Below are positions 8,587-18,384 of a DNA stretch of 64,000 nt, in pieces. The DNA is taken from positions 1 to 64,000 of the forward strand of contig NZ_FTNN01000001.1 of the NCBI RefSeq assembly GCF_900156405.1, given 5' to 3'. Each line of letters starts with the position of its first letter. The stretch's first letter is position 1. The notes below the pieces were generated by a model that saw nothing but the letters and a program-made list of their open reading frames with translations, did not search any database and was not told where the DNA came from. Source of the stretch: Shewanella morhuae (GTDB taxonomy: Bacteria > Pseudomonadota > Gammaproteobacteria > Enterobacterales > Shewanellaceae). The translations under genes and the position numbers were made by a program.

Positions 8587-8607
8587 GTTAATGTGTCGGA
8601 TCTTCCT

Positions 8608-9105
8608 ATGGCAACAACTCAACCCAATACCTGCGTTAATTCTGTCGATATAGCTAAAAATGTTAGTGCAGATGATGCCTTATGCCTTGAAAATCAAGTA
8701 TGTTTTTCACTTTATAGCGCTGCGAATGCGATGGTGCGAGTTTATCGCCCTCTGTTAGATAAATTAGATTTAACCTATCCGCAGTATTTGGTCATGTTAG
8801 TGCTGTGGGAAGAGCAGGGGATTAGTGTTAAAACCTTAGGCGATAAACTTTTTCTCGATTCAGGCACGTTAACGCCATTGCTAAAACGATTAGAGGTAAA
8901 AGGATTTGTGACGCGTGGTCGCAGTGAACAGGATGAACGGGTGAGAGTGCTCGCCTTAACATCAGCAGGAATTGCCCTTAAAACACAGGCAAGTGAAATC
9001 CCCCATTTAATGCGTTGTAAAGTCGGCGGCGAGGCGAGTGAGTTACAAGCTTTAAAGGCCATGTGCGATCAAGCACTTAAAAAATTACATGCCAGTATTG
9101 ATTAA
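8608..9105 (+). CDS. ohrR: MarR-family organic-peroxide repressor OhrR
   Basis: About 165 residues with a winged-helix MarR fold. The peroxide-sensing cysteine is C32 in ENQVCFSLYSA, the exact context of the reactive Cys of OhrR; further cysteines near the C terminus could allow a 2-Cys mechanism. The recognition helix and wing region is DSGTLTPLLKRLE..GRSEQDERVRVL. The ATG at 8608 is preferred, since a GTG at 8575 lies inside the putative operator. The protein represses ohr until the cysteine is oxidised (family knowledge). Divergent transcription from ohr supports the pairing. Confidence 0.93.
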   Translation: MATTQPNTCVNSVDIAKNVSADDALCLENQVCFSLYSAANAMVRVYRPLLDKLDLTYPQYLVMLVLWEEQGISVKTLGDKLFLDSGTLTPLLKRLEVKGFVTRGRSEQDERVRVLALTSAGIALKTQASEIPHLMRCKVGGEASELQALKAMCDQALKKLHASID

Positions 9106-9241
9106 ACTCTTATGTCGATATTTGATTTAAGACTAACTTATTGACATATTAGCGCTTATTAGCTGTTCGACTGAGCTTGATTGATTGAGTGAATGAGGCT
9201 CAGTAGGTCGGTCGTCTATGGAACATTAGCGAGAGTGAGTT

Positions 9242-10417
9242 ATGGCTTGTTTCGATATAGCGATTATTGGCGGTGGGATTAGTGGTGTCGGCATTGCCCA
9301 ATATGCAGCTGCGGCGGGCTATTCCACGTTGTTGGTCGAAAAAGGCGAGATAGGCGGCCAAACGTCGGCCAATTCCAGCAAACTTATCCACGGCGGTTTG
9401 CGTTACTTAGAAACGGGTCAAATTAATTTAGTCCGTAAGTCTTTACTTGAACGACGCCATTTACTCAATCTGGCGCCAACTCTTGTTAAGGCAGTACCGT
9501 TTTATATTCCTGTATATGACAACAGTCAGCGTAGCCCTTTGACTATACGCGCTGGGCTGAGTTTATATGCGCTGCTAAGCCAGTTTGATCCCTTAGGCCA
9601 ATTTGTATCATTACCCGCCGTACATTGGCACCGTTTAACCGGGCTAAAACTCACAGGGTTAAAAGCGGTATTTCAATATTGGGATGCACAGACCGACGAT
9701 AAATTATTAACACAAGCCGTCGCACGTAGCGCACAAGCGCTTGGCGCTGAGGTTTATGCAGAGGCTGAGTTGGTAGCATTAACGCATAGACACGAGAACT
9801 GCGAGCTGAGTTTTAGCCATAGAGGCGAGATCTGCAAAGCCGAAGCTAAATTAGTGATTAATGCAGCTGGGCCTTGGGTGAATGCGGTTTTGAGTAAAGT
9901 GTTACCTCCGCTAGCGGGTGTCGAACTCGATTGGGTGCAAGGCTCGCATGTGCTACTGGATATACCCGCCCCCAATGGCATTTTGTACTTAGAGTCTTGT
10001 TTTGATCAGCGAGTCATTTTTGTGATGCCTTGGTATGGTCAAACCTTGGTTGGCACCACAGAAACTGAGTTAGCTTCTTTGGATACACCGCCCAAGGCAA
10101 CGGTGTCTGAGATTAATTATTTACTGGGGATTTATAAGCATTATTTTCCACTAGCGCCAGAGTTAGATGCCCTTAAAGCCAAAATAACCCAAACCTTTTG
10201 TGGTATTCGAGTTTTGCCTAAGCAAAATAGCCAAGCCTTTGAACGGCCGCGAGATACCCTGATGCAGACATCGATTTCCCATCCGCGAATACTCAGTTTG
10301 TATGGCGGGAAGTTAACCACTTTTCGCAGCACCTCGGCAGAAGTGCTTGAATGGATTGAAAAGGCGATTGGTAAGCGAGTATCGATTGCCGATGTGAATA
10401 AACTCACCTTATCTTGA
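9242..10417 (+). CDS. FAD-dependent oxidoreductase, short GlpD-like
   Basis: A 391-residue DAO-family flavoprotein. The N-terminal dinucleotide motif is I-I-G-G-G-I-S-G (8-15), followed by the glycerol-3-phosphate dehydrogenase-like SSKLIHGGLRYLE block and a C-terminal LSLYGGKLTTFR motif shared with GlpD. It is about 100 residues shorter than GlpD and lacks the C-terminal DAO_C domain, so the substrate and the electron acceptor may differ. No glycerol-uptake genes are adjacent. It precedes rlmC by 108 nt on the same strand. Oxidation of a glycerol-phosphate-like compound is the best guess, but the specific activity is uncertain. Confidence 0.75.
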   Translation: MACFDIAIIGGGISGVGIAQYAAAAGYSTLLVEKGEIGGQTSANSSKLIHGGLRYLETGQINLVRKSLLERRHLLNLAPTLVKAVPFYIPVYDNSQRSPLTIRAGLSLYALLSQFDPLGQFVSLPAVHWHRLTGLKLTGLKAVFQYWDAQTDDKLLTQAVARSAQALGAEVYAEAELVALTHRHENCELSFSHRGEICKAEAKLVINAAGPWVNAVLSKVLPPLAGVELDWVQGSHVLLDIPAPNGILYLESCFDQRVIFVMPWYGQTLVGTTETELASLDTPPKATVSEINYLLGIYKHYFPLAPELDALKAKITQTFCGIRVLPKQNSQAFERPRDTLMQTSISHPRILSLYGGKLTTFRSTSAEVLEWIEKAIGKRVSIADVNKLTLS

Positions 10418-10525
10418 ATACGTCATAAATTGTGTGCTTGATGCGGATTTGAGTGCGCTTCAAGGTGATTTTTATCCGTAAAACCGCTACAGTGTGGCGC
10501 TTTTTACTGATACCTAGGATTTTTT

Positions 10526-11713
10526 GTGAGTGCTGCCACCGTGAACACTGTCATTGTTAATACCGTCAAACAATGTGATTATTTTAATCAAGGCCAGTGT
10601 CTTTCTTGCCGACATATTCAATTGCCTATGGCGCAGCAAGTGGCGGCTAAAAGCCAAATATTACAGCAATTACTCACACCTTTTATTCCCGAAAATTCGG
10701 CAGAACTTTTTCTACCTCCCATTACTGGCGATGACAGCGGCTTTCGTAATAAAGCCAAAATGGTCGTGCTCGGTGCCGCCCATGAACCCGTGTTAGGGAT
10801 TATTAGCCCAAGTGGTGAGGCTGTTAATCTTTGCGACTGCCTGTTATATCCCACTGATATGCAAAAGTTATTACACCGCTTAACCCGCTTTGTGCAGCAG
10901 GCAGGCATTCCTCCTTACCGCGTCGATAAAGCTAAGGGCGAACTTAAATTTATTCTGCTCACCCGAAGCCAAGTGCGCGGCGAGTATCTACTGCGTTTTG
11001 TGCTGCGATCCCACAATGGCATTGAACGTATCGAACGCGAATTACCTGCATTATTGGCGGAATATCCGCAGATCAAAGTGGTGTCAGTTAATATCCAACC
11101 CGTTCACATGGCAATTCTCGAAGGCGAGGAAGAGATTTTTTTAACTGAGAATACCCGCCTCGAAGAGCGCTTTAATCATGTACCTTTGTTTATTCGACCT
11201 AAAAGTTTTTTTCAGACCAATCCGCAGGTTGCGGCTCAGTTATATCAAACAGCCCGTGAATGGGTTGCCGAGTTTTCCCCTGACTCATTATGGGATTTGT
11301 TCTGTGGTGTGGGCGGTTTTGGACTGCATTGTGTATCGAAAGATATCAAGTTGACCGGAATTGAAATCGAAGCCGAGGCGATTGCCTGCGCACAAATGTC
11401 AGCGCAAATGATGGGACTTGAAAATGTGCAATTTATGGCGCTTGATTCCACCGACTTTGCCAAGGGCAAAAGTGCTGCCGATAAGCCCGATTTGATTATC
11501 GTCAACCCACCGCGGCGTGGTATTGGTGAGGCGCTGTGTCAGTCCTTAAGCGAGTTTTCCCCTAAAGCGATTCTCTATTCCAGCTGTAACCCTAAAACCT
11601 TAGCCAAAGATCTCGAGCACATTAAAGGTTATCACTTAACCAAAGTGCAGTTATTTGATTTATTCCCGCATACGGATCATTTTGAAGTGTTAGCCATGTT
11701 AGTGAAAAATTGA
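10526..11713 (+). CDS. rlmC: 23S rRNA (uracil-747-C5)-methyltransferase RlmC
   Basis: A 395-residue RNA m5U methyltransferase of the RumA/TrmA family. Iron-sulfur ligands are C17, C25 and C28 plus a cysteine in LCDCLLYP (103/105). The SAM motif is [10 protein letters not shown] (257-266), NPPRRG lies at 327-332 and the catalytic nucleophile is C354 in SSCNPKTL. The compact architecture without a TRAM domain and the [16 protein letters not shown] block match E. coli RlmC (RumB) rather than RlmD. The start is GTG at 10526 with TAGGA a few bases upstream; the N terminus is about 13 residues longer than in E. coli. Confidence 0.95.
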   Translation: MSAATVNTVIVNTVKQCDYFNQGQCLSCRHIQLPMAQQVAAKSQILQQLLTPFIPENSAELFLPPITGDDSGFRNKAKMVVLGAAHEPVLGIISPSGEAVNLCDCLLYPTDMQKLLHRLTRFVQQAGIPPYRVDKAKGELKFILLTRSQVRGEYLLRFVLRSHNGIERIERELPALLAEYPQIKVVSVNIQPVHMAILEGEEEIFLTENTRLEERFNHVPLFIRPKSFFQTNPQVAAQLYQTAREWVAEFSPDSLWDLFCGVGGFGLHCVSKDIKLTGIEIEAEAIACAQMSAQMMGLENVQFMALDSTDFAKGKSAADKPDLIIVNPPRRGIGEALCQSLSEFSPKAILYSSCNPKTLAKDLEHIKGYHLTKVQLFDLFPHTDHFEVLAMLVKN

Positions 11714-11916
11714 TGTTTTATTGCTTCTCTATTTTAAGCTAACTTATTGTGCCGGTTTATTTTATTAATCTTTTCGTTCCAGTTAATCATCTTAAGGGCT
11801 CTGCCGTGTGGAGCCTCTTGCCTTACGTTTATCAGCATTGCTCGTGTGATACTTCATCATAATGTCTTTTTAGTGACATAATCTTCAGTACTTTAAGCAT
11901 TGATGGACGGCATTTT

Positions 11917-13065
11917 ATGCTACAGATTTTCCTACGTTTTTTTACCTTGGGCTTGATGAGTTTTGGCGGGCCTGCGGCGCACATTGGTTATTTTCGGCAT
12001 ACTTTTGTTAATGAGCTCGGTTGGCTTGACGATAAGCGTTATGCCAGTTTGGTCGCCTTAAGCCAATTTATACCCGGACCAGGTTCGAGCCAAGTGGGCT
12101 TTGCCATTGGTTACCACAGAGGCGGGCTTGCTGGCGCGTTGGCAGCCTTTATAGGATTTACTTTACCTTCCTTTGTGTTGATGTATTTACTGGCAGTAAC
12201 GACGGCCGCATGGCTCGCGAACCATTACGTTCAAGGAATGATTTACGGGCTTAAATTGATGGCAGTCGTTGTGGTTGCCGATGCTGTTCTGGCAATGTTT
12301 ACACAGTTTTGCCAACGTCAATCTGCACGTTTATTAATGTTAGTCAGTGCTGCAGCAATGTTGATGGCGCCATTTATGTGGACACAAATGGCGTTATTAC
12401 TGGTTGCTGCGACTGTGGGTATTTATACATTGAGCGCGATGCAAGACGATGTGACTCCACTTGCGCCGATTCGATTGAACTATGTCTATCTACTGCTGTT
12501 TTTAGTGTTACTCATTGGTAGCTTTTTTACCGTGCAGCTTGGGCTTGAGACGTCGATATTTGGTGAGTTTTACCGTGTGGGGAGTTTAGTTTTTGGCGGC
12601 GGTCATGTTGTACTGCCGCTGTTAGAAACGGCAGTAGGCGATACCTTAAGTGGCGATCGTTTTCTAACGGGTTATGCCTTTGCCCAAGCTGTACCTGGGC
12701 CTATGTTTACCTTTGCCAGCTTTTTAGGCGCTGAGATGTTGCTCGATAGCCCATTGAAGGGCGCTGCGATTGCGACCGCGGCCATTTTTTTACCGGGCTT
12801 TTTATTGATGCTGGTGGCCCTAAAAAGCTGGCACGCCATTGCGGCAAGACCCAAAATTGCTGGCGCTATCGCGGGAGTCAACGCTTGTGTTGTGGGGTTA
12901 CTCGCCGCGGCGCTCTATCAACCGGTTTTTTCCCAAGCGGTATTTTCAGCTAAGGATATGGCTTTAGTGCTACTCGGTTTTGGCGTCTTAAAGTTATTTA
13001 GACCATCAATGCTATTACTAGTCGTTGGTTTTAGTCTGAGCGGAATGTTGCTGCATTCACTTTGA
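11917..13065 (+). CDS. chrA: chromate efflux transporter ChrA (CHR family)
   Basis: A 382-residue membrane protein with two homologous CHR halves. Each half starts with the FxxxGxxxFGGP-type motif: LGLMSFGGPAAHIG near residue 12 and VGSLVFGGGHVVLPLLE near 222. Each continues with a PGP motif (FIPGPGSSQVGFAIG and AVPGPMFTFASFLG). The protein belongs to the long-chain CHR family that exports chromate by proton-driven antiport. No chrB regulator is adjacent. A GGACGG sequence precedes the ATG. The substrate is inferred from the family; many CHR proteins have not been tested. Confidence 0.9.
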   Translation: MLQIFLRFFTLGLMSFGGPAAHIGYFRHTFVNELGWLDDKRYASLVALSQFIPGPGSSQVGFAIGYHRGGLAGALAAFIGFTLPSFVLMYLLAVTTAAWLANHYVQGMIYGLKLMAVVVVADAVLAMFTQFCQRQSARLLMLVSAAAMLMAPFMWTQMALLLVAATVGIYTLSAMQDDVTPLAPIRLNYVYLLLFLVLLIGSFFTVQLGLETSIFGEFYRVGSLVFGGGHVVLPLLETAVGDTLSGDRFLTGYAFAQAVPGPMFTFASFLGAEMLLDSPLKGAAIATAAIFLPGFLLMLVALKSWHAIAARPKIAGAIAGVNACVVGLLAAALYQPVFSQAVFSAKDMALVLLGFGVLKLFRPSMLLLVVGFSLSGMLLHSL

Positions 13066-13185
13066 TTCTTTATTAATTTTTTTGAATAAAACTAATAATC
13101 TGTTAACTAAATAGCATCAGTATTTATTCATTTTAGCTATACTCAAAAAATAAATATAAGCAGTATCCCTTTGGAGTATCTAGGT

Positions 13186-14850
13186 ATGTCGGACTTTAGT
13201 TTACGCAATAAATTATTAATGTTAGCGCTATTTCCATTGATCTTGGCACTATTGGTGTTGATGTCGGTATCTTATTATATCGAGGAAGATGCGCTTACTA
13301 ATACAGTCGGCACCTTTAGAACCAAGCTTGTTGATGAGCGTAAACAACAAATCAAAGAAGCCACTGAAATAGCCGCTGGAATTGTCAGTTATCAACTGTC
13401 GTTAAAAGAACGGGGCGATGTAAATCAAGCGTTAAGGGATATACGTTTTGGCAGTGCCGGTTACTTTTTTATTTATGACTCTCAAGGAAAAAATATTTTT
13501 CATGCCACGATGCCCAATCTTGAGGGGCAAAATAAGATGGATATGACCGATCCTCGCGGCACTAAAATTATTGTTGGCTTGCTGGACGCCGCGAAACGTG
13601 GTGATGGTAGTTTTTCCTATTACTATCAAAAACCCAATACCAATGAGCAGATTGAGAAAATTAGTTACGTGATGATGGTGCCAAGTACCGAATGGATGTT
13701 AGGTACAGGAGCTTACATTGATGATATTGAGGCGGTCGTTGAGGATTATCGAGCGACAGCTGCAGCAGACATGGCTGATAAATCCTTTACCATTTTAGTC
13801 ATCGCATTATTACTGACCGTGATCACAGGCTTTATTATCGTGATAGCGGCTCATCGTATGGTGTCACCAATTAAGAATATGGCCGATAACTTAAATGATA
13901 TCGCAAAGGGAGAGGGAGACTTAACCAAGCGACTTAGCGTAAAAGGCGAGGATGAAATTGCGCAGTTAGGGAAATCCTTTAATCTTTTTGTGGATAAACT
14001 CCAAACCATTATTGGTGATGTAGCGGGGGCAGCATCACGCGTTAAAGATGCCGCTAATGCGATTCACAACCAAACGAAAGTGATGTCAAGTCAGTTGGTG
14101 AGCCATAACAATGAAACTGACCAAGTGGTGACTGCGATTACTGAAATGTCGTCCACAGCTAACGAGGTGGCTAAAAATACCACCCAAGTGGCCGAAGCAA
14201 CCCAAGCTGCTACGGGTGACGTGGCGAATGCCCAGCGTTGTGTTGATACTTCGCTAGAGGAGATTGCTTCGTTAATGTCGCAAATCAATAATGCGGCGGG
14301 TAGCATTCAATCTTTGAGTGAGCAATCGCAAAAGATCAACAGTGTGTTGTCAGTGATTGGCGGTATTGCTGAGCAGACCAACCTCTTGGCGTTAAACGCT
14401 GCTATCGAAGCCGCTCGCGCTGGCGAACAAGGCCGCGGTTTTGCTGTGGTGGCCGATGAGGTGCGTAACTTAGCAAGTCGCACTCAAGCCAGTACTTTGG
14501 AAATCAACGAGATGTTGTCGGCGTTACATCAGTTAGTGACGCAAGCCGTTAAAGCGATGGAGGAAAGCCAACAAAGCTGTGTTCGTTCGGTTGATTCTTC
14601 CCGTACCATTTCAGAAAGTTTAGGCTCAGTAACATCTGCCGTGACGGCAATTAATGATATGAGTACCCAGATTGCGGCTGCGGCGACAGAGCAAAGCTCA
14701 GTGACGGAAGAAATTAACCGCAACGTGTATGCAATTCAAGAGATTGTGAATGAGCTGCTTCATTCAAGCGAAGATGCCGCTAGAGTGAGCTTGACAGTCT
14801 CAGAGGAAGGTATTCATTTAGGTAAGCTGGTGGGGCAGTTTAAGATTTAA
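13186..14850 (+). CDS. methyl-accepting chemotaxis protein, single Cache domain
   Basis: A 554-residue chemoreceptor: TM1 at about 10-29, a periplasmic sCache_2-type domain ([27 protein letters not shown]), TM2 at about 205-226, HAMP, and a cytoplasmic signalling hairpin with the invariant tip around [20 protein letters not shown]. It ends GKLVGQFKI with no CheR-docking pentapeptide. Single-Cache receptors of this kind often bind small carboxylates, but the ligand is not predictable here. The ATG at 13186 is chosen because GGAG lies 9 nt upstream; an in-frame TTG at 13171 overlaps that site. It stands alone and ends in a clear terminator. Confidence 0.9.
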   Translation: MSDFSLRNKLLMLALFPLILALLVLMSVSYYIEEDALTNTVGTFRTKLVDERKQQIKEATEIAAGIVSYQLSLKERGDVNQALRDIRFGSAGYFFIYDSQGKNIFHATMPNLEGQNKMDMTDPRGTKIIVGLLDAAKRGDGSFSYYYQKPNTNEQIEKISYVMMVPSTEWMLGTGAYIDDIEAVVEDYRATAAADMADKSFTILVIALLLTVITGFIIVIAAHRMVSPIKNMADNLNDIAKGEGDLTKRLSVKGEDEIAQLGKSFNLFVDKLQTIIGDVAGAASRVKDAANAIHNQTKVMSSQLVSHNNETDQVVTAITEMSSTANEVAKNTTQVAEATQAATGDVANAQRCVDTSLEEIASLMSQINNAAGSIQSLSEQSQKINSVLSVIGGIAEQTNLLALNAAIEAARAGEQGRGFAVVADEVRNLASRTQASTLEINEMLSALHQLVTQAVKAMEESQQSCVRSVDSSRTISESLGSVTSAVTAINDMSTQIAAAATEQSSVTEEINRNVYAIQEIVNELLHSSEDAARVSLTVSEEGIHLGKLVGQFKI

Positions 14851-14872
14851 CCTAGAATCAATCTTAACCAAT

Positions 14873-14901
14873 AACGGGAGGCTTTATGTCTCCCGTTTTT
14901 A
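14873..14901 (+). terminator. terminator after the chemoreceptor gene
   Basis: Stem AACGGGAG / CTCCCGTT with a nine-base loop and TTTTT, 22 nt after the stop at 14850. Confidence 0.88.
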
Positions 14902-15324
14902 TTTGACTTTTTCAATAGTCATTTATCAGTAGCTTCCATGCTGTCGTTTGAATGGTTAGTCGGTGTTGAATTCGGGAGTGAGTATTTATTCTACTGAAAG
15001 TCTAATTTGCACTGCAAAGATACAGATCCTAAACCGCGTTAGCTCTGCCTAATAAACTCGCGTTAATATTGAATATGAGTTTTGGGTAGGAATTAGCATC
15101 CAGTTTATTCACCTTAATATCAGGGTTAAGTTGATTCAACCCTTTTGGTTCGCTAATGTGGCTTAATGCTTAGAAATAATCAGTGTTATCCCATTTTATG
15201 AACAGTGCCCCACTAGGTTTACCCGCTGTGTTAGGTTAAAATGTGCGGTTATAAATACTGTTAATCATCGCCTCTTTTAGTGGAAGATCAATTAAAGCGG
15301 CCAAATAAAGAAAGTTGAAAATTC
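14902..15324. other. intergenic region upstream of prfB
   Basis: About 420 bp without a convincing gene. It must hold the prfB-lysS promoter. A small hairpin GGGTT..AACCC followed by TTTT lies at 15123-15146, but I cannot tell whether it functions as a terminator. Confidence 0.4.
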
Positions 15325-16423
15325 ATGTTTGAAGTTAATCCCGTAAAATTCAAAATTAAGGAGCTTGCCGAGCGCACGCAGCTTCTTAGGGGGTATCTTT
15401 GACTACGATGCCAAAAGTGAGCGTCTAGAAGAAGTGACCCGTGAGCTTGAAAGTTCAGAAGTATGGAATGACCCTGAGCGCGCCCAAGCCTTAGGCAAAG
15501 AACGCGCCGGTTTAGAAGCTGTAGTTAAAACTATCGACGATATGGACTCAGGTCTTGAAGATGTTGAAGGCTTACTTGAGCTTGCTATTGAAGAGGAAGA
15601 CGAAGACACCTTCAATGAAACCAGTAAAGAGCTGGATTATCTCGAAAGTCGCCTTGCTGATCTTGAGTTCCGCCGTATGTTCTCCGGCCCGCAAGATGCG
15701 TCAAACTGTTATTTAGATATTCAGTCTGGCAGTGGCGGTACAGAAGCCCAAGATTGGGCCAACATGGTACTGCGTATGTATCTACGTTGGGGCGATGCCC
15801 ATGGTTTTAGCCCTGAATTAATGGAAGTCACCGATGGTGATGTCGCTGGTATTAAAGGCGCGACCATTAAATTCACTGGCGAATATGCTTTTGGTTGGTT
15901 ACGCACCGAAACAGGCGTACACCGTTTAGTGCGCAAATCGCCATTTGACTCATCGGGTCGTCGTCATACCTCATTTTGCTCAGTATTTGTTTATCCAGAA
16001 ATCGATGACGATATCACCATTGATATCAATCCATCGGATCTACGGATTGATACTTACCGCGCATCTGGCGCGGGTGGTCAGCACGTTAACAAAACGGAAT
16101 CAGCCATTCGTATTACTCACTTACCGACAAACACCGTCGTGCAGTGTCAAAACGACCGTTCTCAGCATAAAAACAAAGACGCTGCGATGAAACAGTTGAA
16201 AGCCAAGCTGTTTGAGTTAGAAATGCATAAGCAAAATGCGGATAAGCAAGCTGCTGAAGATGCAAAGTCTGATATCGGTTGGGGTAGCCAAATTCGCTCT
16301 TATGTATTAGACGATGCCCGTATTAAAGACTTACGTACAGGCGTTGAGACCCGTAACACGCAGGCGGTGCTCGATGGTGATCTGGACAAGTTTATCGAAG
16401 CCAGTTTGAAATCTGGGCTGTAA
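15325..16423 (+). CDS. prfB: peptide chain release factor 2, programmed +1 frameshift
   Basis: RF2, 365 residues as in E. coli, terminates translation at UGA and UAA. Translation starts at ATG 15325 ([10 protein letters not shown]), reads 25 codons to an in-frame TGA at 15400-15402 and continues in the +1 frame from GAC at 15401. Stop-codon recognition tripeptide SPF (205-207) and peptidyl-hydrolysis motif GGQ (250-252) fall at the canonical positions. Residue 246 is Ala, the common form, not the Thr of E. coli K-12. The gene is followed by lysS after 29 nt, the conserved prfB-lysS pair. Confidence 0.97.
15388..15402 (+). promoter_or_regulatory. RF2 autoregulatory frameshift signal
   Basis: Internal Shine-Dalgarno-like AGGGGG (15388-15393), then TAT and slippery CTT followed by TGA C. 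This is the same order and spacing as in E. coli prfB. When RF2 is scarce the ribosome pauses at UGA and slips +1 on CUU, producing more RF2. Confidence 0.96.
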
Positions 16424-16452
16424 TTAATTCAAGCTATAGACGAGAAATTAAG

Positions 16453-17955
16453 ATGACTGAACAAGTAATAGACGAGAACAAACTGATCGCCGAGCGCCGT
16501 GCCAAGCTAGATAGCATTCGCCCAAACTGCAGTGCTAATGCACATCCTAATACGTTCCGTCGCACTCATAAAGCGGCTGAACTGCAAGAGTTGTATGGCC
16601 ATAAGACGAAAGAAGAACTTGAAGCCTTAGGTTTTAAGACCAGCATTGCTGGCCGTATCATGGCCAAACGTGGTCCTTTTTTAGTGATCCAAGACGTATC
16701 TGGCCGTATTCAAGCTTATGCTGAAAAGAGTGTACAGGGCGATTTGAAAGAGCGTTACCAAGGTCTAGATATCGGCGATATTATCGGCGTGACGGGTCAG
16801 TTGCATTTATCTGGTAAAGGCGATTTATACGTCAACATGGAACAGTACGAGCTACTGACCAAGGCACTGCGTCCATTGCCTGCAGATTATTATGGTCTTG
16901 CCGATCAAGAAATGCGTTACCGTCAGCGTTACGTTGATTTGATTGTTAACGAAGATTCGCGCAATGCCTTTATTATGCGTTCTAAAGTGGTTTCTGCAAT
17001 CCGTAACTTCATGATCAAAAAAGACTTCATGGAAGTTGAAACCCCTATGATGCACGTGATCCCCGGTGGTGCTTCGGCCCGTCCTTTTGTCACTCATCAT
17101 AATGCTTTAGATATGCCAATGTATTTGCGTATCGCACCAGAATTGTATTTAAAGCGTTTAGTCGTTGGTGGTTTTGAGCGAGTGTTCGAAATCAATCGTA
17201 ACTTCCGTAACGAAGGTCTATCGCCACGCCATAATCCTGAATTCACTATGATGGAATTCTATATGGCTTACGCTGATTACAATGATTTAATGGACTTAAC
17301 CGAAGAAATGCTCAGCTCAATTGCGATTGAATTGCTCGGCAGTGCGCAAATGCCATATGGTGAGCACACGGTTGATTTTGGCGGTCCATACGCGCGTTTA
17401 AGCATGTTAGAAGCGATTCAGAAATACAATCCTGATAACGCTACTATCCAAGCTATGACCTATGAACAAGTTAAAGATGTTGAGTTCATGCGCGATTTGG
17501 CAAAAAGCTTAGGCATGAAAATTGAAAAGTTCTGGACTTGTGGTCAGTTGCTTGAAGAAATCTTCGGTGAAACAGCTGAAGGGCAATTAATGCAGCCTAC
17601 CTTTATCACTGGCTACCCAGCAGATATTTCACCACTGGCACGTCGTAACGATGACAACCATTTCATCACCGACCGTTTTGAGTTTTTCATCGGTGGCCGC
17701 GAAGTGGCTAACGGCTTTAGCGAGCTGAACGATGCTGAAGATCAAGATAAACGCTTTAAAGCGCAGGTTGATGCGAAAGATGCTGGCGACGATGAAGCTA
17801 TGTTCTACGATGCAGATTACATCACTGCACTGGAACACGGTTTGCCACCAACGGCAGGTCAAGGTATTGGTATCGACCGTTTAGTGATGTTGTTCACTAA
17901 CACTCATACTATCCGTGACGTGATCCTATTCCCTGCTATGCGCCCACAGGCGTAA
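16453..17955 (+). CDS. lysS: lysyl-tRNA synthetase, class II
   Basis: A 500-residue class IIb aminoacyl-tRNA synthetase that charges tRNA-Lys. The N-terminal OB-fold anticodon-binding domain spans about 60-145. The catalytic domain shows motif 2 [20 protein letters not shown] and motif 3 [11 protein letters not shown] near the C terminus. It is co-oriented with prfB, 29 nt downstream, in an order conserved in gammaproteobacteria. Length and motifs are normal. Confidence 0.98.
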   Translation: MTEQVIDENKLIAERRAKLDSIRPNCSANAHPNTFRRTHKAAELQELYGHKTKEELEALGFKTSIAGRIMAKRGPFLVIQDVSGRIQAYAEKSVQGDLKERYQGLDIGDIIGVTGQLHLSGKGDLYVNMEQYELLTKALRPLPADYYGLADQEMRYRQRYVDLIVNEDSRNAFIMRSKVVSAIRNFMIKKDFMEVETPMMHVIPGGASARPFVTHHNALDMPMYLRIAPELYLKRLVVGGFERVFEINRNFRNEGLSPRHNPEFTMMEFYMAYADYNDLMDLTEEMLSSIAIELLGSAQMPYGEHTVDFGGPYARLSMLEAIQKYNPDNATIQAMTYEQVKDVEFMRDLAKSLGMKIEKFWTCGQLLEEIFGETAEGQLMQPTFITGYPADISPLARRNDDNHFITDRFEFFIGGREVANGFSELNDAEDQDKRFKAQVDAKDAGDDEAMFYDADYITALEHGLPPTAGQGIGIDRLVMLFTNTHTIRDVILFPAMRPQA

Positions 17956-18053
17956 TACTGTCAAATAGCCCATGATAGCGCTCGCTGTGTGGGTTTATTT
18001 ACACTGTAACGAATGAATTATTGCTCTCCACTATTACAGATATGAATATGATA

Positions 18054-18083
18054 AAAAAACCAGCCAACGGCTGGTTTTTGTTT
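18054..18083 (+). terminator. terminator of prfB-lysS
   Basis: Stem AAAAACCAGCC / GGCTGGTTTTT with loop AAC, then TTTTTT. It lies about 100 nt after lysS. The following 300 bp to 18384 are AT-rich and show no gene; they carry the promoter of the next gene. Confidence 0.9.
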
Positions 18084-18384
18084 TTTACACATTAATGCTG
18101 AGTGACCTCGGTGAGCATGGCTAGAGATATGTCACGATAAAGCATTGCGATTTAGCTACACCGATTAAAAAATCGTTTGCGCCAATACAGAATACTAACA
18201 GTTGAAGAGTTCACAATAATAGAAAATACCCAGATACAGTTCGATACATTTTTAAATATTTTTTTTAGAAAAATAGTACTGCTGTGGCGGTTTCAAATAA
18301 TCTACTCGACCTTAGTCTAGTGCTCAGTCGCTTGACCTAGATAGCTAACTCAATGAAACTCTACGTCATATGACCTTCTAAAAC

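Noticed and set aside
8575..8607. GTG start for ohrR at 8575
   Set aside because: The GTG lies inside the putative operator palindrome and has no ribosome site; ATG 8608 is better.
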